DNA of 64,000 nucleotides, taken from Miscanthus floridulus. Lineage: Eukaryota; Streptophyta; Magnoliopsida; Poales; Poaceae. Shown piece after piece: positions 32,289 through 43,663 of this stretch. Numbering within the stretch: the stretch's first letter is position 1; each line of letters starts with the position of its first letter. Position numbers and translations under genes: made by a program. The DNA lies in NCBI RefSeq assembly GCF_019320115.1, contig NC_089582.1, positions 124,769,259 to 124,833,258 of the forward strand, in the 5' to 3' direction. Under the pieces are notes generated by a model. That model saw only the letters and a list, made by a program, of their open reading frames with translations, was not told the origin of the DNA and did not search any database.

Positions 32289-32714
32289 ATGTTATTGGTC
32301 TCGAGATCTCCCTCACGGGTAGGCCGACCGCTCACCGGCGTTCTCACACACACACTACGGCTAGAGATAGAAGAGGGGAGGGAGAACAGAGCGCACAAAC
32401 ACACAACACAAGTATCAGCGTTGGCCGAAGCTCTGCAAAGGAGATAGCAAAACTGAACTCTCTCTCTTTACCGAGTTGTAGTGGGAAGCTATATATACAA
32501 CTCTACCCATCTAATCCTAGTATACAGACATGCAAGGTGCTATGCTGCTACAGTGACTAGATATGATAACAGGTCTGACTTTGGCGCCTACCCCTGCTGT
32601 GGCTACAGTACAACAGGGGAGCCTTTCGGTGTCTGCCCCTGCCGTGGCTACAGTGCAGCAGCAGGGGAGCCCTTTCGGCGCCTGTCTCTGTCGTGCGTAT
32701 AGAGGGAGAGCAAC
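32289..32714 (-). mobile_element. copia-3 5' LTR (approximate)
   Basis: On the plus strand the LTR begins TGTTATTGG next to a decayed primer site (32,276-32,287). I place its other end at GAGAGCAACA. The minus strand has a TATA box near 32,496-32,489 (TATATATAGC). Two copies of a unit of about 55 bases (32,584-32,690) each contain CCCCTGC...GCAGGGG-type inverted repeats. The outer boundary is uncertain because no second LTR is present. Confidence 0.55.
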
Positions 32715-32852
32715 AAATTACTTTACAGGCACATGGTAGTGGATGACTGAATCAACCACATAGCATAATATAGGCACTCTCAGTTTAGTAGGGGACACTT
32801 TATTAATTTTCGATGACATATGAGCATGCCATGAATTGCTTCCACCAGACTT
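32715..32852. other. Intergenic DNA
   Basis: Short AT-balanced stretch between the copia-3 LTR and a MITE. Nothing recognisable. Confidence 0.5.
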
Positions 32853-32982
32853 GGCCCTGTTCACTTATCTTATAATCTGTACTTTTCAGCTTGTTTTTTT
32901 CATCTGGAACAATATTTTTCTTTCACAACAAATTAGCTGGAACAGTGTTTCGGCTTGTTTTTTCAGCGAAGCGAATGGGGCC
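32853..32982. mobile_element. hAT-like MITE (130 bp)
   Basis: The ends are GGCCCTGTTC and GAATGGGGCC, an imperfect inverted repeat. The interior has AACAATATTTTTCTTTCAC and a repeated TTCAGC/GCTTGTTTTTT pattern seen in abundant small hAT-type elements of grasses. It is too short to code for a transposase. Confidence 0.65.
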
Positions 32983-34497
32983 ACTATTTACACTAAAATG
33001 AAGGTATGAGGAAAATAAATAAATTTGACAAAATGGTAGTGAACATATGAACCAAACCTAGGACCATCCTGTTCAAAAATTCTCAAACAATATAGGATTT
33101 GAAAAGGGAAAGGCCAGCTTTGTTACCAAAATTCATTTTCCTGCTCAACAGAATAGGATGGTAAGGTAAATCAAATATCAAATTCTATACGTGCAACTAC
33201 TCTGCACACTGCTTATGACCTTACCTACATCAATCTGTACTGGAAAAGCAACAAACACTGTGCAAGCACATGTATGCAACTTATGAAGCTATCTGAAAAG
33301 TGGTCTAGACTAAATCTATATAGATATCTCAATTCTCAAAAGCATCCATCATACATGCCTCCATGCGCAACCACTAAATTCAGAAAGTTCAGAACTAATA
33401 GTGTGGTGGGAACTTATTCAGAGATTCAACATGGCAATTTTTAGTCTTGAATCCCACAGTGGAGGAATGGGGAGAAGGCTACGCTGGTGTCTTACATTTT
33501 GGTGCGATGTCATGACATGGTGGATGGGGACAGAGCTATGCGCTAGCAGAAGCCTAGTTGGACCATAAGTCATCACCCACGGTCGTCCAATCCATGGTGG
33601 GGCATCTAGCATTGCATCCCACGAGGGCTTGAGGAGGAGAAGCTGGCTCTCGCGGCAGGGACGCAACACCACACTGCGTCGCTCGACCAGGTGGCTCCGT
33701 TAACCTTCACCCACCGTAAAGCCCCATCTACCCAGTGTTAGAGGATATGGTCATGAGCGATCTAGTCGCTCACAGCGCATCCTCACTGCAGATGTGCCCT
33801 TGCAAAGGGCAAGATGCTGGTAGGACGTTGTCCATGTTGAGGAGGGGGAGGCTGAACCGGCATACCCGCCGGCGACGACAAAGAAGCCTGACACAGCAGG
33901 ATGGCCCAGCTAGTTCCGCAGCAAGGAATGAAAGTAGCAGAGGAAGGCAAGTGGAGACAGCAAAGGCAGTCCTCATAGCCGACGGAGGCAAGCATTGTAG
34001 CGGTGGCGTCGCGTGCGAGGCTAGAGGCCGTCGCACCATCCAGGAACGACGGCACTGAGGGTGAAGCCATACTGAAGGCATGGTGGCCTAGTTCGAACGG
34101 GAGAAGAAAAAAAATTAGAGCCCAATGGGTGCGGAGGAAGGCAGTCCATGTAGGGACACGGAGGCCTACGGAGCAGGCACACATCCAGGTGGCAGTATGA
34201 TGTGGCGGAAGTATATTTTACGCGTAGTTTAGTTTTGTTTGATAACACAAAATTACGCAGGAACATCCGGAGAGCAGATACAGCATAAAGGAACTTAGTA
34301 TGTCATGCCACAAGCAGGATATTAGTACTCCCCAGCCACCAAGCTGCACCATTGTCACTTGAATGACAAAGCCAATGTGTTGACATGACATCATCACCGA
34401 TTTCATCATTGGTATTGACGATGTGTCCATAGTCCACACTGACCGAGACATTGCGATGCAGGCCGGTGACTATAGCATATACTTAAAAATATGCAGC
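32983..34497. other. Intergenic DNA with a GC-rich block, no gene recognised
   Basis: 32,983-33,420 is AT-rich with no frame. 33,420-34,200 is GC-richer and has overlapping short frames on both strands (for example 33,783-34,184 minus and 33,735-34,058 plus). None shows a known domain or consistent codon pattern. It may be a decayed gene fragment or old transposon. Confidence 0.4.
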
Positions 34498-34628
34498 ATG
34501 TTCACTTGGTCATATTTAGCTTATAAGCCATGACTTATCAGCCAACGAACAGTATTTTTCTCTCACACCAAACCAACCAACAGCACTTTCAGCCATGGCT
34601 TATAAGCCAAATTAGTCCAAACGAACAG
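34498..34628. mobile_element. hAT-like MITE with about 36-bp inverted ends
   Basis: The left end TGTTCACTTGG and right end CCAAACGAACAG pair along about 36 bases, including GCTTATAAGCC in both arms. The core AACAGTATTTTTCTCTCAC is the common signature of this grass MITE family, related to the copy at 32,853. Confidence 0.75.
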
Positions 34629-35250
34629 AGCGATGGACCTTACTAGTCTTGGCGGCGCATGCTCCACAAATTACGCCCACACACCTTCTTCCTCGCCTTA
34701 TCTTCTTTCTACTGCGTGACTCAGCACGTGTGTGCAACCGCCGCCTCCTCGCCTGCCTAGCTCCGGCGACCGAGCTTCATCTCGCGCTCGTCCCCGCCGC
34801 TTCCTCCCACGTGCCTCTGGATCTAGCTCACCACCCTCGCCCTCGCCCCCGCCTCCACCACCTCCCATGGCCGGCGACCACGGCCATGGAGCTCCGGCGA
34901 GACCCTATCACCGGTGGCGACCACCTTCTTCCTCTTACCCCTCCCCCCTATGCCTCCCACAGCAGCCATGGCGAACTCTGGTGAGCTCCACAAAGTCCCA
35001 CCATGGCGCCCTCGCCCTGATCTGGCCCGGTCGCCACTACCGCCGCCAGCTCCCCTAAACCGCCTGCTAGCCATCCCCACCGCCTGACCTACCTACCTCC
35101 CCCCGGCTAGCCAGCCATTCTATACCGGCCAGAGTTGTGTTTTTCTCCCTCTCTGGCGACCTTCGTCTCCTGCCAGAACCAGCCACCACCGGAGCTGGGG
35201 AAGAGAGAGGGCGGGCGTGGGCGTAGGCGAGCGAATCAAGCACCGACGGC
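34629..35250. other. GC-rich, Pro/Ser/His-codon-rich DNA flanking the SIRE element
   Basis: Short frames (34,649-34,984 and 34,732-35,058, plus strand) overlap in different phases and are made of low-complexity proline and histidine codons. This looks like GC-rich 5'-gene-like or transposon DNA, cut at 35,250 by the SIRE insertion. No gene is supported. Confidence 0.4.
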
Positions 35251-37158
35251 TGAAAGGTCCTAATATGGCTAGAGGAGGGGTGAATAGCCTATTTAAAAAT
35301 CTACAAATCAACTAGAGCAATTTGATTAGTATGACAAATAGCGTAATGCAAACTTGCTCTAGCTCTACAAGGGTTGCAGGCCACCTATCCAACAATTCTA
35401 GTTGCAATGATTACTTAGGCACACAAACTTGCTATATAATTACTCACTAAGAGCTCTCAACCTTGCTACTCTAAAGAGCTCAACTAGATGAATATAAATA
35501 ATAAAGCAAGCTCTCAATTCTAATTAAACTAAAGAGCTTGTATCAACTAGTTTGCAAGAATATAAATAAGTGAATAGGGTGATTATACCGACGTGTAGGG
35601 GATGAACCAATCACAAGATGAATATATAGCCAATCACCGGAAGAATGCCAAAGACAAGAGACAATCGATTTTCTCCCGAGGTTCACATGCTTGCCAACAC
35701 GCTACGTCCCCGTTGTGTCGACCAACACTTGGTGGTTCAGTGGCTAAGAGGTATTTCACAAACCTCGTCCACATGATAGGACATCACAAGAACCAACCCA
35801 CAAGTAAGGTAACTCAATGACACAAGCAATTTACTAGAGTTACCTTTCGGCGCTTCGCCGGGGAAGGTACAACTCCCCTCACAATCACCGGAGACGGCCA
35901 CGAACAATCACCAACTCATGCCAATCCTCCACCACTGCACCGAGCCATCTAGGTGGTGGCAACAACCAAGAGTAACAAGTGAAATCCGCAGCGCAACACG
36001 AATACCAAGTGCCTCTAGATGCAATCACTCAAGCAATGCACTTGGATTCTCTCCTAATCTCACAAAGATGGTGAATCAATGATGGAGATGAGTGGGAGGA
36101 CTTTGGCTAAGCTCACAAGGTTGCTATGTCAATGAAAATGTACAAGAGTTATCCCTTGAGCTAGCCATGGGGCTATAAATAGAGCCCCCATCAAATAGAG
36201 CTGTTATACCCCTTTACTGGGCAAATCACGGGCCGACCAGACGCTGCAGATCAACTGACCGGACGTAGCACCAGACGCTCCGGTCGTGAATACCGGACAC
36301 GTCTGGTCGGCATACCAGACGTGTTCGGTAGACCCAGACTGCCACGTGTCCAGTTCAAATCATCATAGCCATTGCCACGCATACTGTCGATGACCAGACG
36401 CTCACACCGGACACAGACACTCAATTGACTGGATGCTCCAACGTCGAGTCTGGTCGAGTCCAGTAAGCCACCAAGGCTGACCGGACGCTGAGCCTCAGCG
36501 TCCGGTCGAGTATAGTAAGCACCCATGGACGATCGGACATGTCTGGTCACACCGGACCGGACGCTGCCAGCGTCCGATCGACTTCACAGCGGAACACTAT
36601 TTTTCTAAGTTAGACCGGACATGTCCGGTGTGGCGACCGGACGCATCCAGTCACTCTATAACCAGCTCGACTACCTCCTCTTCGACTCTATCTTTTTCAC
36701 CCTTGCTCAAATGTGCCAAACACTAAGTGTATCATCATGTGCACATGTGTTAGCATATTTTCATAAACATTTTTAAGGGTGTTAGTACTCCACTAGATCC
36801 TAAATGCATATGCAATGAATTAGAGCATCTAGTGGCACTTTGATAACCGCATTTCGATATGAGTTTCACCCCTCTTAATAGTACGGCTATTAATCCTAAA
36901 TGTGATCACACTCGCTAAGTGTCTTGATCACCAAAACAAAATGGCTCCTACATTTTATACCTTTGCCTTGAGCCTTTTGTTTTCTCTTTCTTCTTTTCCA
37001 AGTTTAAGCATTTGACCATCACCATGCCATCACCATTGTCATGATCTTCACCATTGCTTCATCACTTGGAGTAGTGCTACCTATCTCATAATCATCTTGA
37101 TAAACTAGGTTAGCACTTAGGGTTTCATCAATTAACCAAAACCAAACTAGAGCTTTCA
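35251..37158 (-). mobile_element. SIRE LTR D (3' LTR, 1,908 bp)
   Basis: Plus-strand ends are TGAAAGGTCC and GAGCTTTCA. A CTATAAATAG element lies near 36,174. The CCGGAC/GTCCGG array at 36,236-36,655 is partly decayed: many CG dinucleotides of LTR E are TG or CA here. Confidence 0.92.
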
Positions 37159-38283
37159 ATCTCCCCTTTTTGGTAATTGATGACAACCCTTATACAAAGA
37201 TATGAATTAAAGTTTATTTGAATCCATGTTGCTTGCCAAAGCATATTTACCACATGTAAAGGATATGGACAAATTTCATGAACTCCAAATGGTAGCAATT
37301 GCTCCCCCTACATATGTGCTAAGACTTTGGATTGTAGCTTGCACATATGCTTAGATAGGAAATATAGGAGACAATTTCTACCAAATGATGCTAAGGTGTA
37401 AGAGATGGACCTTTGAAGCGTGATACCAATCGGAGTGCACCAATATACCATCCTTAGCACCATTAGTAACTAGACATATACAAGAACTAGAATACCCTGT
37501 GAGATCAACATTACATGCAAGGGTCTAGTTTCCATAGAATGAACATAAGTCTAGTTACTTAGCCTATGCATGCTAATTTTTCATTTCAACATTCAAACCT
37601 ACAACTAGCATACACCACACAAGCATGAATATTTGAAATTAAAACTTATGCCATGCAAGCAAACATATGTAATGCTCATTCAAATGCACCATATAAGTTT
37701 ATGAGCTTGCTCCCCCTATTTGTATGCTCAAAATTTTAATTGATCCCCTTCTTTTGTCATATATTATCTCTCCCCCTTTGTTTCACTGTCTTTGTACACT
37801 ATTTCTCCTCCTTTGTCATCAATGACCACAAAGGCTTAAAGTATAGATAGGGGTGTCCTTAAATTATAGATATGTTGGGGTGAAACCATGTGAAATGAGG
37901 ATCATTTTCCTAATTTATTCAATCTAGAGTACTTGCAAAAGTTATTTAACTCGGTTTGATCCAAGGACAAGCTTCTTCACACCTCCAAATAAGGATTATC
38001 TTGTACCATATTGAGTTAAACACCTATAGCTCATTTTCTAAATCAAACACTAGGTTTACAAGCCCATAAACATATCATATGCTACCACTAGATCATTTCA
38101 AACATACAAGCAATAGTGGTACCATACAAGCATCAAGTTCATTTAATCTTCATGAATGAGCCTATTCAAATATGAAATATGCCTAGATGCACTAATCATA
38201 TCCTTAGCAAGGATGTATGCCATGCCAATCAACTTTTACCTTGGATTGCTCGAAGGAGAGGCATGTCAAATAATGGGGGTGCA
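37159..38283 (-). other. Non-coding tail and polypurine tract of the SIRE element
   Basis: On the minus strand CCAAAAAGGGGAGAT (about 37,173-37,159) abuts LTR D. The 1.1 kb up to the pol stop has no open frame. It aligns with 22,128-23,234 of the other copy. Confidence 0.7.
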
Positions 38284-39951
38284 TCAACACATATTGGAGA
38301 AGTCAAGTATGTTCAATTCATTCCTTAGCTTGCAAAACCTCTTCTCAAGTGGCTTGGTGAATATGTCGGCAAGTTGATCTTCGGTGCCCACACTCTCTAT
38401 GCAAATGTCCCCTTTTTGTTGGTGGTCTCTTATGAAGTGATGACGGACATCTATATGCTTTGTTCTTGAGTGTTGAACCAGGTTGTTGGTGAGCTTTACG
38501 GCACTTTCATTGTCACATAACAATGGCACTTGCTTGAACTTGATTTCAAAGTCACTCAAGGTAGCCTTTATCCAAAGTAATTGAGCACAACAACTACCGG
38601 TCAAAATGTACTCCACTTTGGCGGTTGAAAGTGCTACACTATTTTGCTTCTTTGATAACCAAGATACAAGTGATCTTCCCAATAGTTGACATGTGCCCGA
38701 TGTGCTCTTTCTCTCAACTTTGCATCCCGCATAATCAGAATCTGAATATCCAATCAACTCAAATCTTGCTCCTTTGGGATACCATAATCCAACATATTAT
38801 GTATGCTTCAAGTACCTCAATATTCTATTTGTTGCCTTCAAATGACTTTCTCTTGGTGAGGCTTGAAATCTAGCACACATGCATACACTAAACATCACAT
38901 CTGGTCTTGATGTGGTCACATAGAGTAGACTTCCAATCATAGACCGATACATCTTTTGATCCACCATGTTGCCACTAGCATCACTGTCCAAGCTTCCACT
39001 TGTCTCCATTGGTGTACTAATAGCTTTACTCTCATCCATTTCAAACTTTTTGAGCATGTTCTTGATATACTTGCCTTGACTCATAAATGTGCCATTCTTC
39101 ATTTGCTTGATTTGAAGACCAAGGAAGTAACTAAGTTCTCCAATCATAGACATCTCAAACTCACTTGCCATCATCTTACCAAACTCCTCACAAAATTCTT
39201 GATTTGTTGATCCAAAGATGATATCATCAACATAGATTTGCATTACAAACAAGTCATTTCCAAGTTTCTTGGTGAAGAGAGTGGTGTTAACCTTTCCTAT
39301 CTTGAATCCCTTAGAGAGTAGGAAATCCCTCAATCTCTCATACCATACTCTAGGTGCTTGTTTCAATCCATACAAAGCTTTTCTCAACTTGTAGACATGG
39401 TTGGGTTTCTTCTCATCTTCAAAACTAGGAGGTTGCTCAACATACACAAGCTCATTGATGTACCCATTTAGAAATGCATTTTTCACATCCATTTGGTACA
39501 ACTTGATGTTGTGGGCATAAGCATAAGCTAGCAAGATCCTAATTGCTTCCAATCTTGCAACCAGAGCATATGTTTCTCCAAAGTCAAGACCTTCAGCTTG
39601 AGTGTAACCTTGAGCCACTAATCTTGCTTTGTTCCTTATTACTATCCCATCTTGATCTTGCTTGTTCCGAAAGATCCACTTAATTCCAATCACATTATGA
39701 TCCTTAGGCCTCTCAACTAAATCCCATAGTTGGTTTCTTGTAAAGTTGTTTAGCTCTTCATGCATAGCATTGATCCAATCAATATTCCTCAAAGCTTTAT
39801 CTATCTTCTTAGGTTCAATGGATGACATAAATGAGAAATGCTCACAAAATGAAGCTAATCTTGATCTTGTTTGCACACCTCTTGAAATATCACCAATGAT
39901 AGTGTCCAGTGAATGATCTCTTACAACATTGGTTGGTTGAAGCACTTGCAC
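38284..39951 (-). pseudogene. SIRE reverse transcriptase and RNase H
   Basis: An open frame of 384 codons (39,951-38,797) carries the full RVT_2 domain, including KLYQMDVKNAFLNGYINE, GLKQAPRVWYERLRDF and YVDDIIFGSTNQ. A stop at 38,799-38,797 (a Gln position) separates RNase H (38,757-38,284), which has NSVALSTAKVEYI, SRTKHIDVRHHFIRD and ADIFTKPLE and ends at NILDFSNMC. In RNase H the usual Ala-Glu-Ala-Glu is Ala-Lys-Val-Glu, which changes a conserved acidic residue. RT alone looks intact. Confidence 0.92.
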
Positions 39952-39969
39952 TTGATTGCTAGCATTTGA

Positions 39970-41510
39970 TCAATCACTTGGTTGAGATGATGAACTAGCC
40001 ATTTGTTGATCTTGCATATTGTCATCACTAGTGCTTGCTTGGATTTGATCATAAGAACCACTAGCTTGCACATTTAAGTTAGAGAGCACTTGATTCTTGT
40101 CATCTTCAATGTCAATCACTTCTCTAGGCCTTAACTCACCAATGTCCATGTTCTTCATTGCATTGATCAATTGAGTGCCTCTTACATCATCTAGATTCTC
40201 ATCTTCCTCTTAGGAACCATTTGTTTCATCAAACTCCACATCATGAACCTTCTCAAGAATACCACTAGCCAAATTCCAAACTCTATAAGCCTTACTAGTA
40301 GTGGAGTAGCTAAGCAAGAAACCTTCATCACATTTCTTTTCAAACTTGCTCAATCTAGTGCCTTTCTTCAATATATAGCATTTACAATCAAAAACCCGGA
40401 AGTATGCTATGTTGGGCTTTCTTCCATTTAATAGCACATAAGGTGTCTTTTCCATCATGGGGTGACAATAGAGCCGGTTGCTATAGTAGCAAGACGTGTT
40501 GATTGCTTTAGCCTAAAATGAATGACTCACATTGTACTCACTCAACATTGATCTTGCCATGTCAATCAAAGTTCTATTCTTCCTTTCAACTAAGCCATTT
40601 GATTAAGGAGTGTACTTGGCCGAGAATTGATGTCTAATTCCAAATTCATCACACAACTCATCAATTCTAGTATTCTTGAACTCACTTCTATTATCACTTC
40701 TAACTTTCTTGATTATTGTTTCAAATTCATTATGAATACCCTTGACAAAAGATTTGAATGTTGCAAACACATCACTCTTGTCACCAAGAAAGAATACCTA
40801 TATGTATCTAGTGAAATCATCCACAATCACAAATCCATATTTGTTTCCACCAATACTAGTATATGTAGTTGGTCCAAACAAGTCTATGTGCATTAACTCA
40901 AATGCCTTAGAAGTGCTCATTATACTCTTCTTAGGATGTGTATTACCAACTTGCTTTCCGGCTTGACATGCACTACATAGTTTGTCCTTCTCAAAAGTGA
41001 CATCTTTCAAGCCTCTAACTAAGTCATGCTTAATCAATTTGTTCAATTGTTTTATTCCAACATGACTAAGCCTTCTATGCCATAACCAACCCATGCTAGA
41101 CTTAGTGATCAAACATATTAACAATTGAGCTTCTCTAGCATTGAAATCAACTAAGTATAGATTCTCATATCTAAATCCTTTGAATATCAAGTTAGAGCCA
41201 TCTACACTTATGATCTCTATATCATCCACACCAAATATGCACTTGAAATCAAGATTACATAATTGAGCTACCAACAATAGGTTGAAGTTCAAGCTCTCTA
41301 CTAGTAGCACATTAGAAATGCTCAAGTCATTGGATATTGCAATCTTACCCAAGTCCTTTGACCTTGCCTTTGCCATTGTCACCAAATGTGATACTATCAA
41401 TCCCATTGCTCTTGCTTTCATTGATTGAATTGAACATTCTTGGATCACCGGTCATGTGTTATGTGCACCCACTATCAAGCACTTAATGCATTCCTCCGGC
41501 TTTATAATTT
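39970..41510 (-). pseudogene. SIRE protease end, integrase and linker
   Basis: 41,448-40,798 holds the pre-integrase zinc region (WLWHRRLSHVGIKQ, CSACQAGKQ) and the first Asp (LMHIDLFGP). Frame-breaking stops follow at 40,800-40,798 (Trp position), 40,605-40,603 (Gln in the YTPxSNG motif), 40,515-40,513 (Trp), 40,212-40,210 (Gln) and 39,972-39,970. The stretch with the catalytic Glu (VERKNRTLID) is present, unlike in the sister copy. The C-terminal GKKP-type region is at 40,458-40,210. Confidence 0.88.
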
Positions 41511-41753
41511 ACCTACAAAAGAAGATTAATTCTTTTTAGGTACCCAAACTTGCTTAGGTCATTGTAGGTTAGTCACCAAGGTCTTTGATACCCAAATGGC
41601 CTTTTTCTTTGGGCCCACAATTGGTGTACCAATGAACTTAGCCTTCACACTATTGGCACCCTTATAAAGCATGTAACAAGAATAAAATTTGATTGAGGAT
41701 ACATTAGGAAGCTTGTTCTTGTTAGTCTTGCAATTTTGCTCTATATGCCCAAC
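41511..41753 (-). other. SIRE gag-protease junction
   Basis: Decayed continuation of gag after its stop at 41,756-41,754, encoding HIEQNC-like and VPKK-rich residues in the sister copies. The protease Asp motif is not clearly visible. Confidence 0.5.
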
Positions 41754-43604
41754 TTACTTGCATCTATTGCAAAACCGACCATTACCCTTTACAAAGCTAG
41801 CTTTGGGAGTGACAAAGGCCGCCTTGCCCTTCTTGGGAATATAGCCTAATCCCTCTTTGTTAAGAGAAAATCTTTGGCTATCCAAGCACTTTAGCAAGTG
41901 GGCTTCTCCACCATAGGCATTGCCTAAGGCACGAGTGAGCTCATTCACCTCCTTCTTGAGGTTCTCATTTTTCACCATTAGTGATGTATCATTCATAGGT
42001 GGAATAGTAATAATTGTGCTACAAGAAGTGTTAGTAGGAGCAACAATAATGGGTTCATGAAAAGATTCATCAATAAGATCACATATTAGTCCCACATCAC
42101 ATGATATGATCACTTGCTCCTTCTTGGCTTCCTCCACTTTGACTTGCTCAATGAGAGAGGAGTGAGCCTTTTCAAGCTTAGAGTGAGCTTTGCCAAGCTT
42201 CTCATGGGCTTCCATTAGCCTCTCATGAGTTGCATTGAGCTCATCAAGGGATTGCTCAAGAAATTTGACTTTCTTGTTCAATTCCTTGCACTCCTTTCTC
42301 TTCATCTCAAAGCAAGTATGTACTTGCTCACACATGTCCATGAGCTCCTCCTTGGAGTACTCCTCCTCATCATCATCACTCCTACAAGCATCACTTTCAC
42401 ATTCATCATCATCACTCACATCATATTTTACCTTGGTAGGTTTTGCCATGAGGCACGTCAATGGAGTGTCGAAGATGGAGGGCTTGTTGTTGATGGTGAT
42501 GCTTGCTAGTGCTCTCTTGATAGATTTCTTGTCATCATCACTAGAGCTATCACTATCCGAAGAGCCATCACTATCCCATGTGACCACATAGCCTCCACCC
42601 TTCTTCTTCTTTTGGAAGGTCATCTTCTTCTCTTTCTTCTCCTTCTTTTCTTTCTTATTCTCCTTGTGCTTCTTCTTCTCATACTTATCATTGTCACTAT
42701 TATATGGACAATTTGCTACTACATGATTGGGGCTCTTGCAATTATAACATCTTCTCACATACTCTTTTTTCTTGGTGTGATCTCTTCTCTTTCTTGCACC
42801 ATAGCCCTTCTTCTTCATGAATTTTTCCATCTTGTACACAAAGAGAGCCATAGCTTCATCATTAATATCACTAAGATCATTATCATCACTTGATTCTTTC
42901 TTAGACTTGCCCTTGTTCTTTGATGATGATGAGCTAGCCTTGAATGCTATGCTTTTCTTCTTCTTGTCTTCTTCTTCCTTCTTGTCATCCCCCTCCCTTT
43001 CCACACGGTATGTCTCTTGTGTCATGACATCACCTAGTACTTGATTGGGGGTTATATCCTTCAATTCTCCTCTTATGATGAGCAATCTCAACATCTCAAA
43101 TCTTGGAGATAGGCACATTAAGAACCGATGAGAGACATCATCATCCTTGATCTTTTCTCCCAAAGCCTTCAAGTCATTAACAATTACTTGCAATCGATGG
43201 AACATCTCCAGAATACTCTCATCTTCCTTCATCTTGAAGCTTGTCAACTTGTCCTTGAGGATGTACAACTTGGCACTCTTCACCGCCGGTGTGCCCTCAT
43301 ATATTTCCTCCAATCTCTTCCACATCTCATTTGCTCTTTCACAATTCTTGATTTGCTCAAACACCTTGGAATCAATGGCATTGTATGTGGTGTTGAGAGC
43401 TATTGTATTGCATTGCTTGTTGATCTTATCTTGGTTAGTTGGATCATTGGGATCAATGATAGCATAATCATTCTTGGTCACTTCCCATACTTGATCATTG
43501 ATTAAACCAAGATACATCCTCATCTTTCTCTTCCAATAATCATAGCACGTGCCATCAAAAAACGGTGGTTTGCCCCCCACATGATTGAACACAACTTGAG
43601 CCAT
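41754..43604 (-). pseudogene. SIRE gag (616 codons open)
   Basis: Gag forms the particle that packages element RNA. The frame starts MAQVVFNHVGGKPPFF and has the UBN2-type gag domain over the first 200 or so residues, zinc knuckle CYNCKSPNHVVANC and a Lys-rich stretch. Then come a Ser/Asp tract, a coiled coil rich in Glu, Lys and His (VKFLEQSLDEL, HEKLGKAHSKLEKAH), and the start of a second zinc finger (FCNRCK). TAA at 41,756-41,754 replaces the Gln after CNRCK. The gag proper is otherwise open, so a near-complete protein could still be made. Confidence 0.9.
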
Positions 43605-43650
43605 AATTTGACACCGAGGTTGTTAAGCCTTCAATCAAACGGTGACCACG

Positions 43651-43662
43651 GCTCTGATACCA
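43651..43662 (-). promoter_or_regulatory. Primer-binding site (tRNA-Met)
   Basis: TGGTATCAGAGC on the minus strand, a perfect initiator-tRNA-Met site, two bases from LTR E. Confidence 0.92.
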
Positions 43663-43663
43663 C

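Noticed and set aside
42225..42893. Plus-strand frames of 93-118 codons rich in Ser, Leu and Phe
   Set aside because: They are the reverse strand of the SIRE gag coiled-coil and Lys-rich tracts.
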